A DNA stretch of 7,577 nt, from the NCBI GenBank assembly GCA_030829675.1, contig JAURAE010000063.1:1-7577 (forward strand), given 5' to 3'. Shown here one piece after another: positions 1 through 6,641 of the stretch; position 1 is the stretch's first letter; each line of letters starts with the position of its first letter. Source of the stretch: Schleiferiaceae bacterium. Its GTDB lineage: Bacteria > Bacteroidota > Bacteroidia > Flavobacteriales > Schleiferiaceae. The position numbers and the translations under genes were made by a program. The notes under the pieces were generated by a model, which had not been told where the DNA came from, searched no databases, and worked only from the letters and a program-made list of their open reading frames with translations.

Positions 1-138
1 TTGGGGGCCACAGCAATGGTTTATCTCATTCACTATACGTGGATTGAATCCGTTTTGGTTAAACTAGCCATGGGGGCTGGTTATCTACTGGTAATGCTCA
101 TGGCCGAACGCCGTGGGCTCTTTAACTTCGCACGATAG
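1..138 (+). CDS. C-terminal end of an integral membrane protein, probably a polysaccharide/lipopolysaccharide flippase (partial)
   Basis: An open frame runs from the window edge to a TAG at 136-138 and gives 45 residues; the start lies outside the window. Seen: two hydrophobic stretches, roughly residues 1-12 and 18-34, the second ending in a short basic tail (AERRGLFNFAR). This fits the last transmembrane helices of a polytopic inner-membrane protein with a cytoplasmic tail. Context: in flavobacterial genomes the gene directly before dut is often an oligosaccharide flippase of the MOP/Wzx type, which moves lipid-linked glycan units across the inner membrane, and the nucleotidyltransferase two genes on would suit that pathway. 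The flippase call rests on this recalled gene order plus hydrophobicity. No diagnostic motif is visible in so short a tail, so another polytopic membrane protein is possible. The stop abuts the dut start with no gap. Confidence 0.6.
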   Translation: MGATAMVYLIHYTWIESVLVKLAMGAGYLLVMLMAERRGLFNFAR

Positions 139-573
139 ATGAACATCAAAGTACATTATAGCGGCAAGCACGCCTTGCCACAGTTTGAAACCACACAAAG
201 CGCGGGCATGGACCTTCGTGCCAATATCGACGCGCCTGTGGTCTTACAACCTGGCGACCGTGCACTCATTCCTACAGGCATTAAAATGGCCTTGCCGGAC
301 GGGTACGAAGCGCAGATTCGTCCGCGTTCGGGATTGGCATACAAGCACGGCATTACCGTGTTGAACAGCCCGGGCACCATCGATGCTGATTACCGCGGCG
401 ATGTGGGCGTACTGCTGATCAACCACGGACGGGAAGCCTTCACGGTGGAAGATGGCATGCGCGTGGCACAGATGGTCGTGGCACAGTATTCGCAATTCGA
501 GTGGGAATCTGTGGAAGATCTCGACGAGACGGCGCGCGGTGCGGGCGGCTTTGGTAGTACCGGAAAACAATAA
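139..573 (+). CDS. dut: dUTP diphosphatase (deoxyuridine 5'-triphosphate nucleotidohydrolase)
   Basis: This cytoplasmic enzyme hydrolyses dUTP to dUMP and pyrophosphate, keeping uracil out of DNA and supplying dUMP for thymidylate synthesis; the family is homotrimeric and Mg-dependent. All five trimeric-dUTPase motifs are visible in order in 144 residues: AGMDL (22-26), RPRSGLA (61-67), GTIDADYRG (79-87) with the expected catalytic water-activating Asp82 and uracil-pocket Tyr85, DGMRVAQMV (105-113), and the glycine-rich C-terminal arm RGAGGFGSTG (133-142) with the base-stacking Phe138. Length is normal for the family (E. coli Dut is about 151 residues). The ATG follows the upstream TAG with no intervening base, and no Shine-Dalgarno sequence is seen, as is usual in Bacteroidota. 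The next gene starts 13 bases after the stop. Nothing looks degraded, so it should be active. Confidence 0.97.
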   Translation: MNIKVHYSGKHALPQFETTQSAGMDLRANIDAPVVLQPGDRALIPTGIKMALPDGYEAQIRPRSGLAYKHGITVLNSPGTIDADYRGDVGVLLINHGREAFTVEDGMRVAQMVVAQYSQFEWESVEDLDETARGAGGFGSTGKQ

Positions 574-586
574 ACCCAAACTTTCT

Positions 587-1594
587 ATGAAAATTATAGT
601 TCCAATGGCAGGTAGAGGTTCGCGATTACGTCCGCATACCTTGACTGTACCAAAACCCTTGATTCCTATAGCTGGAAAGCCTATCGTGCAACGATTGGTG
701 GAGGATATCGTCAGTGTATGTGGCGATAAAAAGGTGGATGAGATTGCCTTTATCATTGGCGATTTTGGAGACCAAGTAGAGGCAGATTTAAAAAAGGTCG
801 CAGAGAATTTGGGCGCCAAGGGCAGCATCTACTACCAGGATAAACCACTAGGTACGGCGCATGCCATTCACTGTGCCGCAGATAGCATGGACGATGAGAT
901 CGTTGTAGCTTTTGCAGATACCTTGTTCCGCGCAGATTTTACCCTAGATACTGAAGCAGATTCGGTGATTTGGGTAAAACAAGTAAAGGATCCTTCCGCT
1001 TTTGGTGTGGTCCAATTCGCTGAGGACGGCACCATCAACAATTTCGTTGAGAAGCCACAAGAATTCGTATCGGATTTGGCCATCATCGGTATCTATTATT
1101 TCAAGGACGGCCCGGGGTTGCGCAAGGAATTGAAATACCTCCTCGACAACAACATCATGGACAAGGGCGAGTACCAATTAACCGACGCCTTGAGCTCCCT
1201 GCTCAAGCAAGGCAAGGTCTTCAAGCCTGGCACTGTAAACGATTGGATGGACTGCGGAAACAAGGCCATTACTGTGGAGACCAACAGCAAAATGTTGGGC
1301 TACCTCGAGGGCAAAGCTGAGCTTCGCGGCGAGAACATCACCTTGGAAAATTCTACCATTATCGAGCCTTGCTACATCGGATCTAATGTGGTGTTGAAGA
1401 ACGCAACCGTTGGGCCGAACGTGAGTTTGGGCGATAATTGTGTAGTGGAAGATGCCACCATTGAGGGTTCGTTGATTCAGACAAATTCAACCATTACTAA
1501 TATCAATCTAAAAGATAGCATGATAGGCAATCACGCCCATGTGGACGGACGATGGACTTCGCTATCTTTAGGAGATTACTCAAGAATGGACTAA
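587..1594 (+). CDS. Sugar-phosphate nucleotidyltransferase with C-terminal left-handed beta-helix (glucose-1-phosphate thymidylyltransferase-like)
   Basis: Predicted to join a sugar-1-phosphate and an NTP into an NDP-sugar plus pyrophosphate in the cytoplasm, for glycan synthesis. The 335-residue protein begins with the Rossmann-like catalytic domain: nucleotide-binding GRGSRLRP (9-16), PKPL with Lys23, and QDKPLGTAHA (84-93), which resembles the base-contacting loop. ADTL (110-113) carries the expected metal ligand Asp111, and FVEKP (153-157) carries the sugar-phosphate lysine. From about 250 to 320 there is a run of hexapeptide-like turns (ITLENSTI, YIGSNVVL, VGPNVSLG, CVVEDATI), typical of a left-handed beta-helix. 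This architecture is shared with GlmU-like and archaeal bifunctional enzymes, so the sugar and the nucleotide cannot be fixed from sequence. The ATG at 587 is preferred because family homology starts at MKIIVPMAG; a longer frame from 452 only overlaps dut. The TAA stop shares its last base with the next ATG. Confidence 0.88.
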   Translation: MKIIVPMAGRGSRLRPHTLTVPKPLIPIAGKPIVQRLVEDIVSVCGDKKVDEIAFIIGDFGDQVEADLKKVAENLGAKGSIYYQDKPLGTAHAIHCAADSMDDEIVVAFADTLFRADFTLDTEADSVIWVKQVKDPSAFGVVQFAEDGTINNFVEKPQEFVSDLAIIGIYYFKDGPGLRKELKYLLDNNIMDKGEYQLTDALSSLLKQGKVFKPGTVNDWMDCGNKAITVETNSKMLGYLEGKAELRGENITLENSTIIEPCYIGSNVVLKNATVGPNVSLGDNCVVEDATIEGSLIQTNSTITNINLKDSMIGNHAHVDGRWTSLSLGDYSRMD

Positions 1595-3240
1595 TGCAGA
1601 AATGGCTGGTCGCCGTTCAGGCGCTTCTTTTTTCAGCAACCTTATTTGCTCAGGGCCCTTCGCAAGAGGGGCCTTCTGCATTAAGCAACACGTACTACAA
1701 GGCGGAGACCTACCGCCTGACCGGGCGTGTGGTGCTGGCGATGGAGGCGTATGAACAATTGGTCCAAAGTGACGAATATGCGGAGGCCGCACATTACCAG
1801 CTGGCAAGACTACATTTTGAGCAGGGCTCTTTGTACCCCGCGTTTCAATATGCGAGCAATGGGGCGGCACTGTTTCCAGAAAACACTTGGATGCTTCGAC
1901 TCAAGGCGCAATGCGCGAAACAATTGGGCGATACTAAGAGTGCTGGAGCGGCCTTTGAAGCTTTGGCGGAGTTGCAACCCGGGCAGCCGGAATATCTCTT
2001 TGATGCTTTTAGCGTGTACCTGCAGGGCAATGCCCTTGAGGATGCGTTAAGGGTGCTGGGCACAGTAGCGCGTGAATATGGAACCACGCCCGAACTGGTA
2101 AGCGATCAGGTCAGTTTGTACTTGCAGCAAAATGATGTAAAAAGTGCCGAAAAGGTACTGCTGGCTGCGGTGAAGGGGCACCCCAGTGTTCCGGAATATT
2201 ACGGGTTATTGAGCCAATTCTACGACGGCAACGGCAAGGGCAAAAAAGCCATCAAGCTCTTGGAAAAGGCCGTGGAGCGGTTCCCGTTGAATGGGGCGCT
2301 GCACATGGAATTGGCCCGGATATCACAACGCTATGGCAAAACGGCGCAGGCCATGTACCACATGGAGCAAGGATTGGTACTGGACGGTGTGCCGATCGAA
2401 GACTTGATGCCGGTGGCGCTCAGCATTTACCAGAACCGGGCGAATCCGGAATTTGGAGCGCTTTATGAGCGTGTAGCCCCAGTGCTCGAAAAAAAGTACG
2501 AGGGCACCTTGCCTTTTATATTATTCCAGGCGGAAATCTTCCTTCAAGAGGAGCGCTACGAGGAGGCGATGCAGTTGTATGTGGAGGCCATAGAATTGGA
2601 CCCTAAAAATTATGAGCTCTACCAAATCGCCTATGCCATTAGTTCAGAAACCGGAGATTGGAGAGGTGGATTGCTCATTCTAACCTTGATCGAACTCAAC
2701 TTCCACGACCAGGGGGAAATCATGGATGCCCTGGCCTACGAGTTCTACTCCATCAAGTCTTGGGAATCTTGTGCTAGAGTTGCATTGGAGCGTGCAGCGC
2801 TGACCTTAGACCCAGAAATGGCAGGAGGTCTATATGCCCTGGCGGGGACGGCATTGTTCCAATTAGATTCTGTGCAGCCCGGCTCACAAGCCTACGAGAA
2901 AGCCTTGGTCCTCGACCGCAGCGCCGCCAACCTCAACAACTACGCCTGGGACCTTGCGACCCATGATGCCAACCTAGAATATGCCCTCGCTTTGACTCAA
3001 GAATCCAACGACCTGCAAACCCTTGAGCCGACCTATTTAGATACTTGGGCATGGGTATTGTATAAATTGGGACGGTACGACGAAGCCCGGGAGAAAATTA
3101 AGGTAGCTTTGCAACTGCTGAGAACCACCCCCGATGCGGTGATGTATCGCCATGCTGCGGCCATTGAAGAAGCCGCCGGCAATAGCGCACAAGCAGAGGA
3201 GTACCGAGACAAAGCAAAGGCATTGAACGGCGCAAAATGA
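1594..3240 (+). CDS. Exported tetratricopeptide-repeat (TPR) protein
   Basis: A 548-residue helical-repeat protein, predicted to be secreted and to serve as a protein-binding scaffold; no enzymatic motif is seen. Residues 1-19 look like a signal peptide (MQK, hydrophobic core, LFA before Gln20), so it should be periplasmic or outer-membrane associated. TPR-like helix pairs run through most of the rest, for example around 36-58, 65-95, 100-128, 202-235, 236-264, 307-338 and 412-440. The clearest is at 481-510 (YLDTWAWVLYKLGRYDEARE), preceded by NNYAWDL at 448-454. An in-frame ATG 14 codons upstream at 1552 exists, but the 1594 start gives the cleaner signal peptide and a tight TAATG junction with the preceding gene. 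The 3' end overlaps the DUF4292 lipoprotein gene by four bases (ATGA). TPR proteins in this position are common in Bacteroidota and, as far as I know, uncharacterised. A role in outer-membrane or cell-wall assembly is inferred from the neighbours. Confidence 0.88.
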   Translation: MQKWLVAVQALLFSATLFAQGPSQEGPSALSNTYYKAETYRLTGRVVLAMEAYEQLVQSDEYAEAAHYQLARLHFEQGSLYPAFQYASNGAALFPENTWMLRLKAQCAKQLGDTKSAGAAFEALAELQPGQPEYLFDAFSVYLQGNALEDALRVLGTVAREYGTTPELVSDQVSLYLQQNDVKSAEKVLLAAVKGHPSVPEYYGLLSQFYDGNGKGKKAIKLLEKAVERFPLNGALHMELARISQRYGKTAQAMYHMEQGLVLDGVPIEDLMPVALSIYQNRANPEFGALYERVAPVLEKKYEGTLPFILFQAEIFLQEERYEEAMQLYVEAIELDPKNYELYQIAYAISSETGDWRGGLLILTLIELNFHDQGEIMDALAYEFYSIKSWESCARVALERAALTLDPEMAGGLYALAGTALFQLDSVQPGSQAYEKALVLDRSAANLNNYAWDLATHDANLEYALALTQESNDLQTLEPTYLDTWAWVLYKLGRYDEAREKIKVALQLLRTTPDAVMYRHAAAIEEAAGNSAQAEEYRDKAKALNGAK

Positions 3241-3992
3241 TAAGGAGGATAAGGGCACATAGATCTTGGTTAAGGCACGGCATCACCGTGTTATGGGCAG
3301 TGGTTTTTTTAGCCAGTTGTGGTCAGCCTATTTCCCCGGAAAATCCGATCAAACGCGAGAAAATTAACGACGGCGTTAACAAGAAAATCCTACTCGAGGA
3401 CAAGTTTCCGTGGGCACAAAGTTTCGCTCGCATTACGGCCTATACTCCAGATGGGGAACAGCGTTTCAAGGTCCAGGTACGTTCTAAACAAGATAGCATC
3501 CTCTGGACCGCCATCAGCGATGATATGATCGGGCTTCGAGTGGGAAAATGTATTGTCATAGAAGATAGTGCGGCCTTTACCTCAACACTCTTAGGGCTAG
3601 ACTGGACGGGTTCTGCCTCGGATTTAGCTGGGGTGACTGGGATTGAAGTGCCATTTCAATATTTGAATAGAATTATGCGTGGCCAATTAATTGGTTGGGA
3701 CGAGCCCCTTAAGTATAAGTTCAACGCAGATCGGGATTTGTGGATGAGCGATTACGAATTGGGCGCTGAGCGACAAGTTCGCGTCGCCCTTGATCGCGAC
3801 CTTTACCTCGCCGAACTCATCATTCAGGATCCGAAAGAGATCGCACAGATCAAATACTTCGAATACGACGAGCGCACGCGCTACCCCAAAAAACTTGAGT
3901 TGACCCTGGTCTCGCGTCCAGAATACAAGGTCATCATCGACATCTCCGACATTCGTACGGAAGGTCCTTTTAACACCCCATTTAGTTTCTGA
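3237..3992 (+). CDS. DUF4292-family lipoprotein (LolA/LolB-like fold suspected)
   Basis: A 251-residue predicted lipoprotein. The N-terminus is basic (MIRRIRAHRSWLRH), followed by a hydrophobic segment (16-27) and a lipobox LASC (25-28), so Cys28 should be lipidated after signal peptidase II cleavage. Residue +2 is Gly. The mature part is rich in alternating beta-strand patterns with the family-like features ILWTAIS (88-94), VPFQYLNRIMRG (138-149) and a C-terminal NTPFSF (246-251). I recognise the pattern as DUF4292. That family is thought to be related in fold to LolA/LolB lipoprotein carriers, so a role in handling lipids or lipoproteins at the outer membrane is a reasonable inference, not shown here. 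The start is fixed by the signal sequence: no later ATG precedes the lipobox. The gene overlaps the TPR gene by four bases and the EnvC-like gene by one, so all three are probably translated together. Confidence 0.85.
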   Translation: MIRRIRAHRSWLRHGITVLWAVVFLASCGQPISPENPIKREKINDGVNKKILLEDKFPWAQSFARITAYTPDGEQRFKVQVRSKQDSILWTAISDDMIGLRVGKCIVIEDSAAFTSTLLGLDWTGSASDLAGVTGIEVPFQYLNRIMRGQLIGWDEPLKYKFNADRDLWMSDYELGAERQVRVALDRDLYLAELIIQDPKEIAQIKYFEYDERTRYPKKLELTLVSRPEYKVIIDISDIRTEGPFNTPFSF

Positions 3993-5317
3993 TGCGTCGC
4001 CTGTTGCTCATAATGTGCTGTTTGAGCCTGACCTTCTCGGCCTTCGGACAAACCAAGGAAGAGTTGCAACGTCAACGCACCCTGTTGCAAGATCAAATCG
4101 ATCTAGCCAATACTATTTTGGCGAAGACCCAAAGCACCCGTCAGGCCAGCATAAACGAGCTGCAGACCTTAAACCAAAAGATCTCTGCACGCGAGCAACT
4201 CATCTCAACCATGGGGCGCCAAATCCGCGCCATTGACCGCGGCATCACCGCAAAAGAACAAGAGATTGTAGCCTTGACAGCACGTGTGGACAGCCTCAAA
4301 GCAGATTACGCCGAGCTCATCCGACTTGCCCAGCGCCAACAACGCCCTACCGATCAAATCCTGTTCATCCTTAGCGCCAAAAGCTTCTCGCAGGCTGCCA
4401 AGCGCTTGCAATACTTCAAGGACATGACTGGCTTCCGCGCACAACAAGTGGCACAAATAGCGGAGGCCCAGGATATATTGGCCAAGGAAAAGGAAGCGCT
4501 GATCCAGCAGAAGGCGGAAAAATTGGCCATACAACAAGCGCAGCAGGGAGAAAAACTAGCCCTACAGGCTGATGCCAACGAGCAGCAATCTACCGTAAAG
4601 GAACTCCAGAGCAAGGAATCCGAAATCAAGAATGATATCCAGAAAAAGCAGCGTGAAGTCCAGCAGCTCGAGCAACAGATCAAGCGCATCATCGCCGAGG
4701 AAATGCGCAAGGCGAAGGAACGTGCCGAGCGCAATAAGTTGGAGGAAGAGGCCAAGGAATTGGGCTTGATTACTGGGAAAGATTTTAGCGGACGCACCTC
4801 GAATAAAGCCTTGAAAGCACTGATCGACAAGACCCGCAAAGAAAAAGGTATGGACGTGCGCGACGACGGTCCGGCCTATGCCATGACTCCTGAGGCACGC
4901 GCGCTAGCGAACAACTTTGCCTCGAACAAAGGTGCACTGCCTTGGCCCGTGGAGCGCGGTCTCATTACCGGAAAGTTCGGGAAGCACGAGCACCCGGTTG
5001 TAAAAGGCGTCATCGTCGACAACCCGCATATTGAAATCAGTACCGACGATGGGGCCATCGTTCGCGCCGTATTTGAAGGGGAAGTCAGCTCGGTGGTGCC
5101 GATTCCTGGTGCAAACATCATGGTCCTCATCCGTCACGGTAATTACTTTACCGTCTACAGCAATTTGATCAACGTCAAGGTGAAATCTGGGGATATCATC
5201 AGCCTTAAAGAGCCTATTGGTCAAGCCTTCACAGACGAGGATGGCAAGACCATGGTCCAGTTTGGCCTTTGGAAAGATGCCGATATCCAAGACCCGCAAC
5301 CTTGGCTCGCTAAATAA
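3992..5317 (+). CDS. EnvC-family murein hydrolase activator (coiled coil plus degenerate LytM/M23 domain)
   Basis: Predicted periplasmic regulator of cell-wall hydrolases; E. coli EnvC activates the amidases AmiA and AmiB at the septum under FtsEX control. The 441 residues comprise a signal peptide (1-19, ending SAFG before Gln20), a long Glu/Gln/Lys/Arg-rich coiled coil (about 21-255) broken by a hydrophobic patch near 121-150, a linker, and a C-terminal LytM domain (about 317-441). The LytM fold is recognisable (LPWPVERGLITGKFG, 316-330), but the zinc ligands of active M23 peptidases are missing. The first His-x-x-x-Asp aligns with Asn344 and Glu348, the YxHL histidine with Asn391 (YSNL), and the HxH motif with MVQF (421-424). 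It is therefore probably not a peptidase. Length is close to E. coli EnvC (about 419). The ATG overlaps the upstream TGA by one base (TGATG). The partner amidase is not in this window. Confidence 0.9.
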   Translation: MRRLLLIMCCLSLTFSAFGQTKEELQRQRTLLQDQIDLANTILAKTQSTRQASINELQTLNQKISAREQLISTMGRQIRAIDRGITAKEQEIVALTARVDSLKADYAELIRLAQRQQRPTDQILFILSAKSFSQAAKRLQYFKDMTGFRAQQVAQIAEAQDILAKEKEALIQQKAEKLAIQQAQQGEKLALQADANEQQSTVKELQSKESEIKNDIQKKQREVQQLEQQIKRIIAEEMRKAKERAERNKLEEEAKELGLITGKDFSGRTSNKALKALIDKTRKEKGMDVRDDGPAYAMTPEARALANNFASNKGALPWPVERGLITGKFGKHEHPVVKGVIVDNPHIEISTDDGAIVRAVFEGEVSSVVPIPGANIMVLIRHGNYFTVYSNLINVKVKSGDIISLKEPIGQAFTDEDGKTMVQFGLWKDADIQDPQPWLAK

Positions 5318-5324
5318 CAACTCC

Positions 5325-5672
5325 ATGAAGCACATCTTCTACCTCAGCACCTGTGATACTTGCAAACGCATCCTTGCCCAGTGGAATACCGATGGTTGCA
5401 CCCTCCAGGACATCAAAACCGAGCCGATGACTGCGGCCCAAGTAGACCAAATGATCGCACTCGCCGGTTCGGCAGAAGCCTTGTTTTCCAAACGCGCCCG
5501 TAAGTACAAGGAACTCGGATTGAAAGACAAAAACCTGAGCGAGGCCGATATCCGACAACTGATCATCGACGAATACACCTTCCTAAAGCGCCCGGTATTG
5601 GTGCTTGATGAACAAATTTTCATCGGCAATAGCAAAAAGGTCGTCGATGCGGCCGCAGCAGCCTTAGCGTAA
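5325..5672 (+). CDS. ArsC/Spx-family thioredoxin-fold protein (annotated elsewhere as arsenate reductase family)
   Basis: A 115-residue cytoplasmic protein of the ArsC/Spx/YffB superfamily. Near the N-terminus is CDTC (Cys10 and Cys13), a CxxC pair as in Spx and unlike the single-cysteine HNPxCG motif of plasmid ArsC. Family-typical segments follow: FSKRARKYKELGL (54-66), LKRPVLVLD (87-95) with the conserved Arg89-Pro90, and FIGNSKKVVD (99-108) at the end. The superfamily includes glutaredoxin-linked arsenate reductases and the RNA-polymerase-binding regulator Spx. The CxxC suggests thiol redox chemistry, but neither arsenate reduction nor Spx-like regulation can be assigned, and no arsenic-resistance gene is nearby. 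The start at 5325 is chosen because the fold begins at MKHIFYLSTC and the EnvC stop lies seven bases upstream; the frame stays open back to 5217, but that part overlaps EnvC. The stop shares one base with the next ATG (TAATG). Confidence 0.85.
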   Translation: MKHIFYLSTCDTCKRILAQWNTDGCTLQDIKTEPMTAAQVDQMIALAGSAEALFSKRARKYKELGLKDKNLSEADIRQLIIDEYTFLKRPVLVLDEQIFIGNSKKVVDAAAAALA

Positions 5673-6601
5673 TGAACGCGCCTTCACGTCAAGCCGTCCT
5701 TACCGCACACCTTGCGCTCCTTGGGGTCGCCTTGATCTATGGCGCTTCCTTCCTCATCGCCAAAAACGCGATGCAGGCGGCGGTGCCGCCACGGGCGTTT
5801 ATCCAATTCCGTGTTACAGGAGCCGCACTCCTTTTCTGGGCACTACTGCCGTGGTCGGGATTTACACGAATACACCACCTGCCCAAAGCCGATATCTTTA
5901 GGCTCGTCCTCTGTGCCGCCTTTGGGGTCACCACCAACCAATTATTTTTCTTCGAAGGCCTAGCCATCACCACACCCGTGAACGCCTCCATCATGATGGT
6001 CAGCGGTCCAATCGCGGTGCTTGTCGTTGGTGCAATCCTGGTGAGAGAACGCATCACTCCACCCAAAATCGCAGGTATTGCACTCGGTGCGTTGGGAGCA
6101 CTTTGGTTGATTTTATCAGGGGCAAATTGGCAAATCAGCGGCCTCTTCCAAAGCGATGTCGCCAAAGGCAATCTCTTTGTATTGATTAATGCCACGAGCT
6201 ATGCGGTCTATTTGGTCATCGTGAAACCCCTCATGTCGAAATACAATGCCCTCTTTGTCATTCGCTGGGTCTTCACCTTCGGTATTTTCCTAGTCCTGCC
6301 CTTCGGCGGCCCCCAAATCCCCGGCATTCCTTGGGAACTGTGGGACCAAGGCATCATCACCTCCGTCGCTTATGTCATTTTAGGAACCACCTTTTTGACC
6401 TACCTCGGTAACATCATCGCCTTGAAAACCTTACACCCTGCCACCGTAGGGGCCTATATCTATTTGCAACCCTTGATTGCGAGTATCCTCAGTTTGATTT
6501 TCGCCGATGAACCTTGGTCGCTCAACATGTTGGGCGGGGCCTTGTGCATCTTCGCGGGGGTCTATTTCGTGAGTTTCTATGGGCGCTCGTTCAAAGCCTA
6601 G
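5672..6601 (+). CDS. EamA-family (DMT superfamily) inner-membrane transporter
   Basis: A 309-residue polytopic protein with about ten predicted transmembrane helices arranged as two EamA repeats, roughly residues 12-149 and 165-304. Characteristic elements in the first half are LIYGASFLIAK (21-31), the RAFIQFRVTGAALLFW stretch (41-56), FFFEGLAIT (92-100) and LVRERITPPKIAGI (123-136) before the fifth helix. In the second half, LKTLHPATVGAYIYLQPL (251-268) and FADEPWSLNMLGG (277-289) repeat the pattern. Members of this family export amino acids, metabolites or nucleotide sugars, mostly by proton coupling; the substrate cannot be read from the sequence. The ATG overlaps the preceding TAA by one base, giving translational coupling with the ArsC/Spx-type gene. 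No functional link between the two is known to me. It is the last gene of the tight cluster, followed by a 40-base gap. Confidence 0.92.
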   Translation: MNAPSRQAVLTAHLALLGVALIYGASFLIAKNAMQAAVPPRAFIQFRVTGAALLFWALLPWSGFTRIHHLPKADIFRLVLCAAFGVTTNQLFFFEGLAITTPVNASIMMVSGPIAVLVVGAILVRERITPPKIAGIALGALGALWLILSGANWQISGLFQSDVAKGNLFVLINATSYAVYLVIVKPLMSKYNALFVIRWVFTFGIFLVLPFGGPQIPGIPWELWDQGIITSVAYVILGTTFLTYLGNIIALKTLHPATVGAYIYLQPLIASILSLIFADEPWSLNMLGGALCIFAGVYFVSFYGRSFKA

Positions 6602-6618
6602 GGATGCCTTTGTTTTCC

Positions 6619-6627
6619 TACCTTAGC
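6619..6627 (+). promoter_or_regulatory. Possible Bacteroidota -7 promoter element for yicC
   Basis: TACCTTAGC lies 14 bases before the yicC ATG, inside the only gap longer than 13 bases in the window. It matches the Bacteroidota -7 consensus TAnnTTTG at all fixed positions but one (A for the last T). A start site a few bases downstream would give a leader of about ten bases, which is common in this phylum. No clear TTG-type -33 box is seen at the expected 17-20 base spacing; a TTTG at 6609-6612 is far too close. Read-through from the upstream genes remains possible. Confidence 0.4.
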
Positions 6628-6641
6628 AAAAATTTACTCCC

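Larger units (their letters stand above)
1..6601 (+). other. Probable polycistronic unit (flippase end to EamA transporter)
   Basis: Eight same-strand genes follow each other with junctions of 0, +13, -1, -4, -1, +7 and -1 bases. The four overlaps are TAATG (at 1592-1596 and 5670-5674), ATGA (3237-3240) and TGATG (3990-3994). No space exists for terminators between them and no convincing internal promoter was seen. I infer one transcript or nested transcripts starting upstream of the window, with coupled translation at the overlapping junctions. Confidence 0.65.

Noticed and set aside
123..131. TAACTTCGC, resembling a -7 promoter element, eight bases before dut
   Set aside because: It is inside the coding end of the upstream gene, differs from consensus, and has no -33 partner; too weak to call.
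452..586. Upstream extension of the nucleotidyltransferase
   Set aside because: The 45 extra codons overlap dut in another frame and do not look like protein; the family N-terminus begins exactly at the ATG at 587.
244..828. Long minus-strand open frame (194 codons) across the dut/nucleotidyltransferase junction
   Set aside because: It lies wholly opposite two genes with full family motifs, spans their boundary, and its translation shows no recognisable domain. It is a shadow frame.
1552..1593. Upstream start for the TPR protein
   Set aside because: It adds 14 residues before the signal peptide and lengthens the overlap with the preceding gene; 1594 gives a standard signal peptide. It cannot be fully excluded.
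3242..3248. Perfect AAGGAGG Shine-Dalgarno-like sequence
   Set aside because: It lies just inside the DUF4292 gene after its ATG, with no in-frame start codon at a useful distance downstream, and the signal peptide requires the earlier ATG. Probably chance.
4354..4839. Minus-strand frame of 161 codons rich in Ser, Cys and Ala
   Set aside because: It is the antisense of the EnvC coiled coil; the odd composition simply mirrors the Lys/Glu/Gln codons of the plus strand.
5217..5324. Upstream extension of the ArsC/Spx-type gene
   Set aside because: The 36 extra codons overlap the conserved end of the EnvC-like gene, and the thioredoxin fold starts at 5325.
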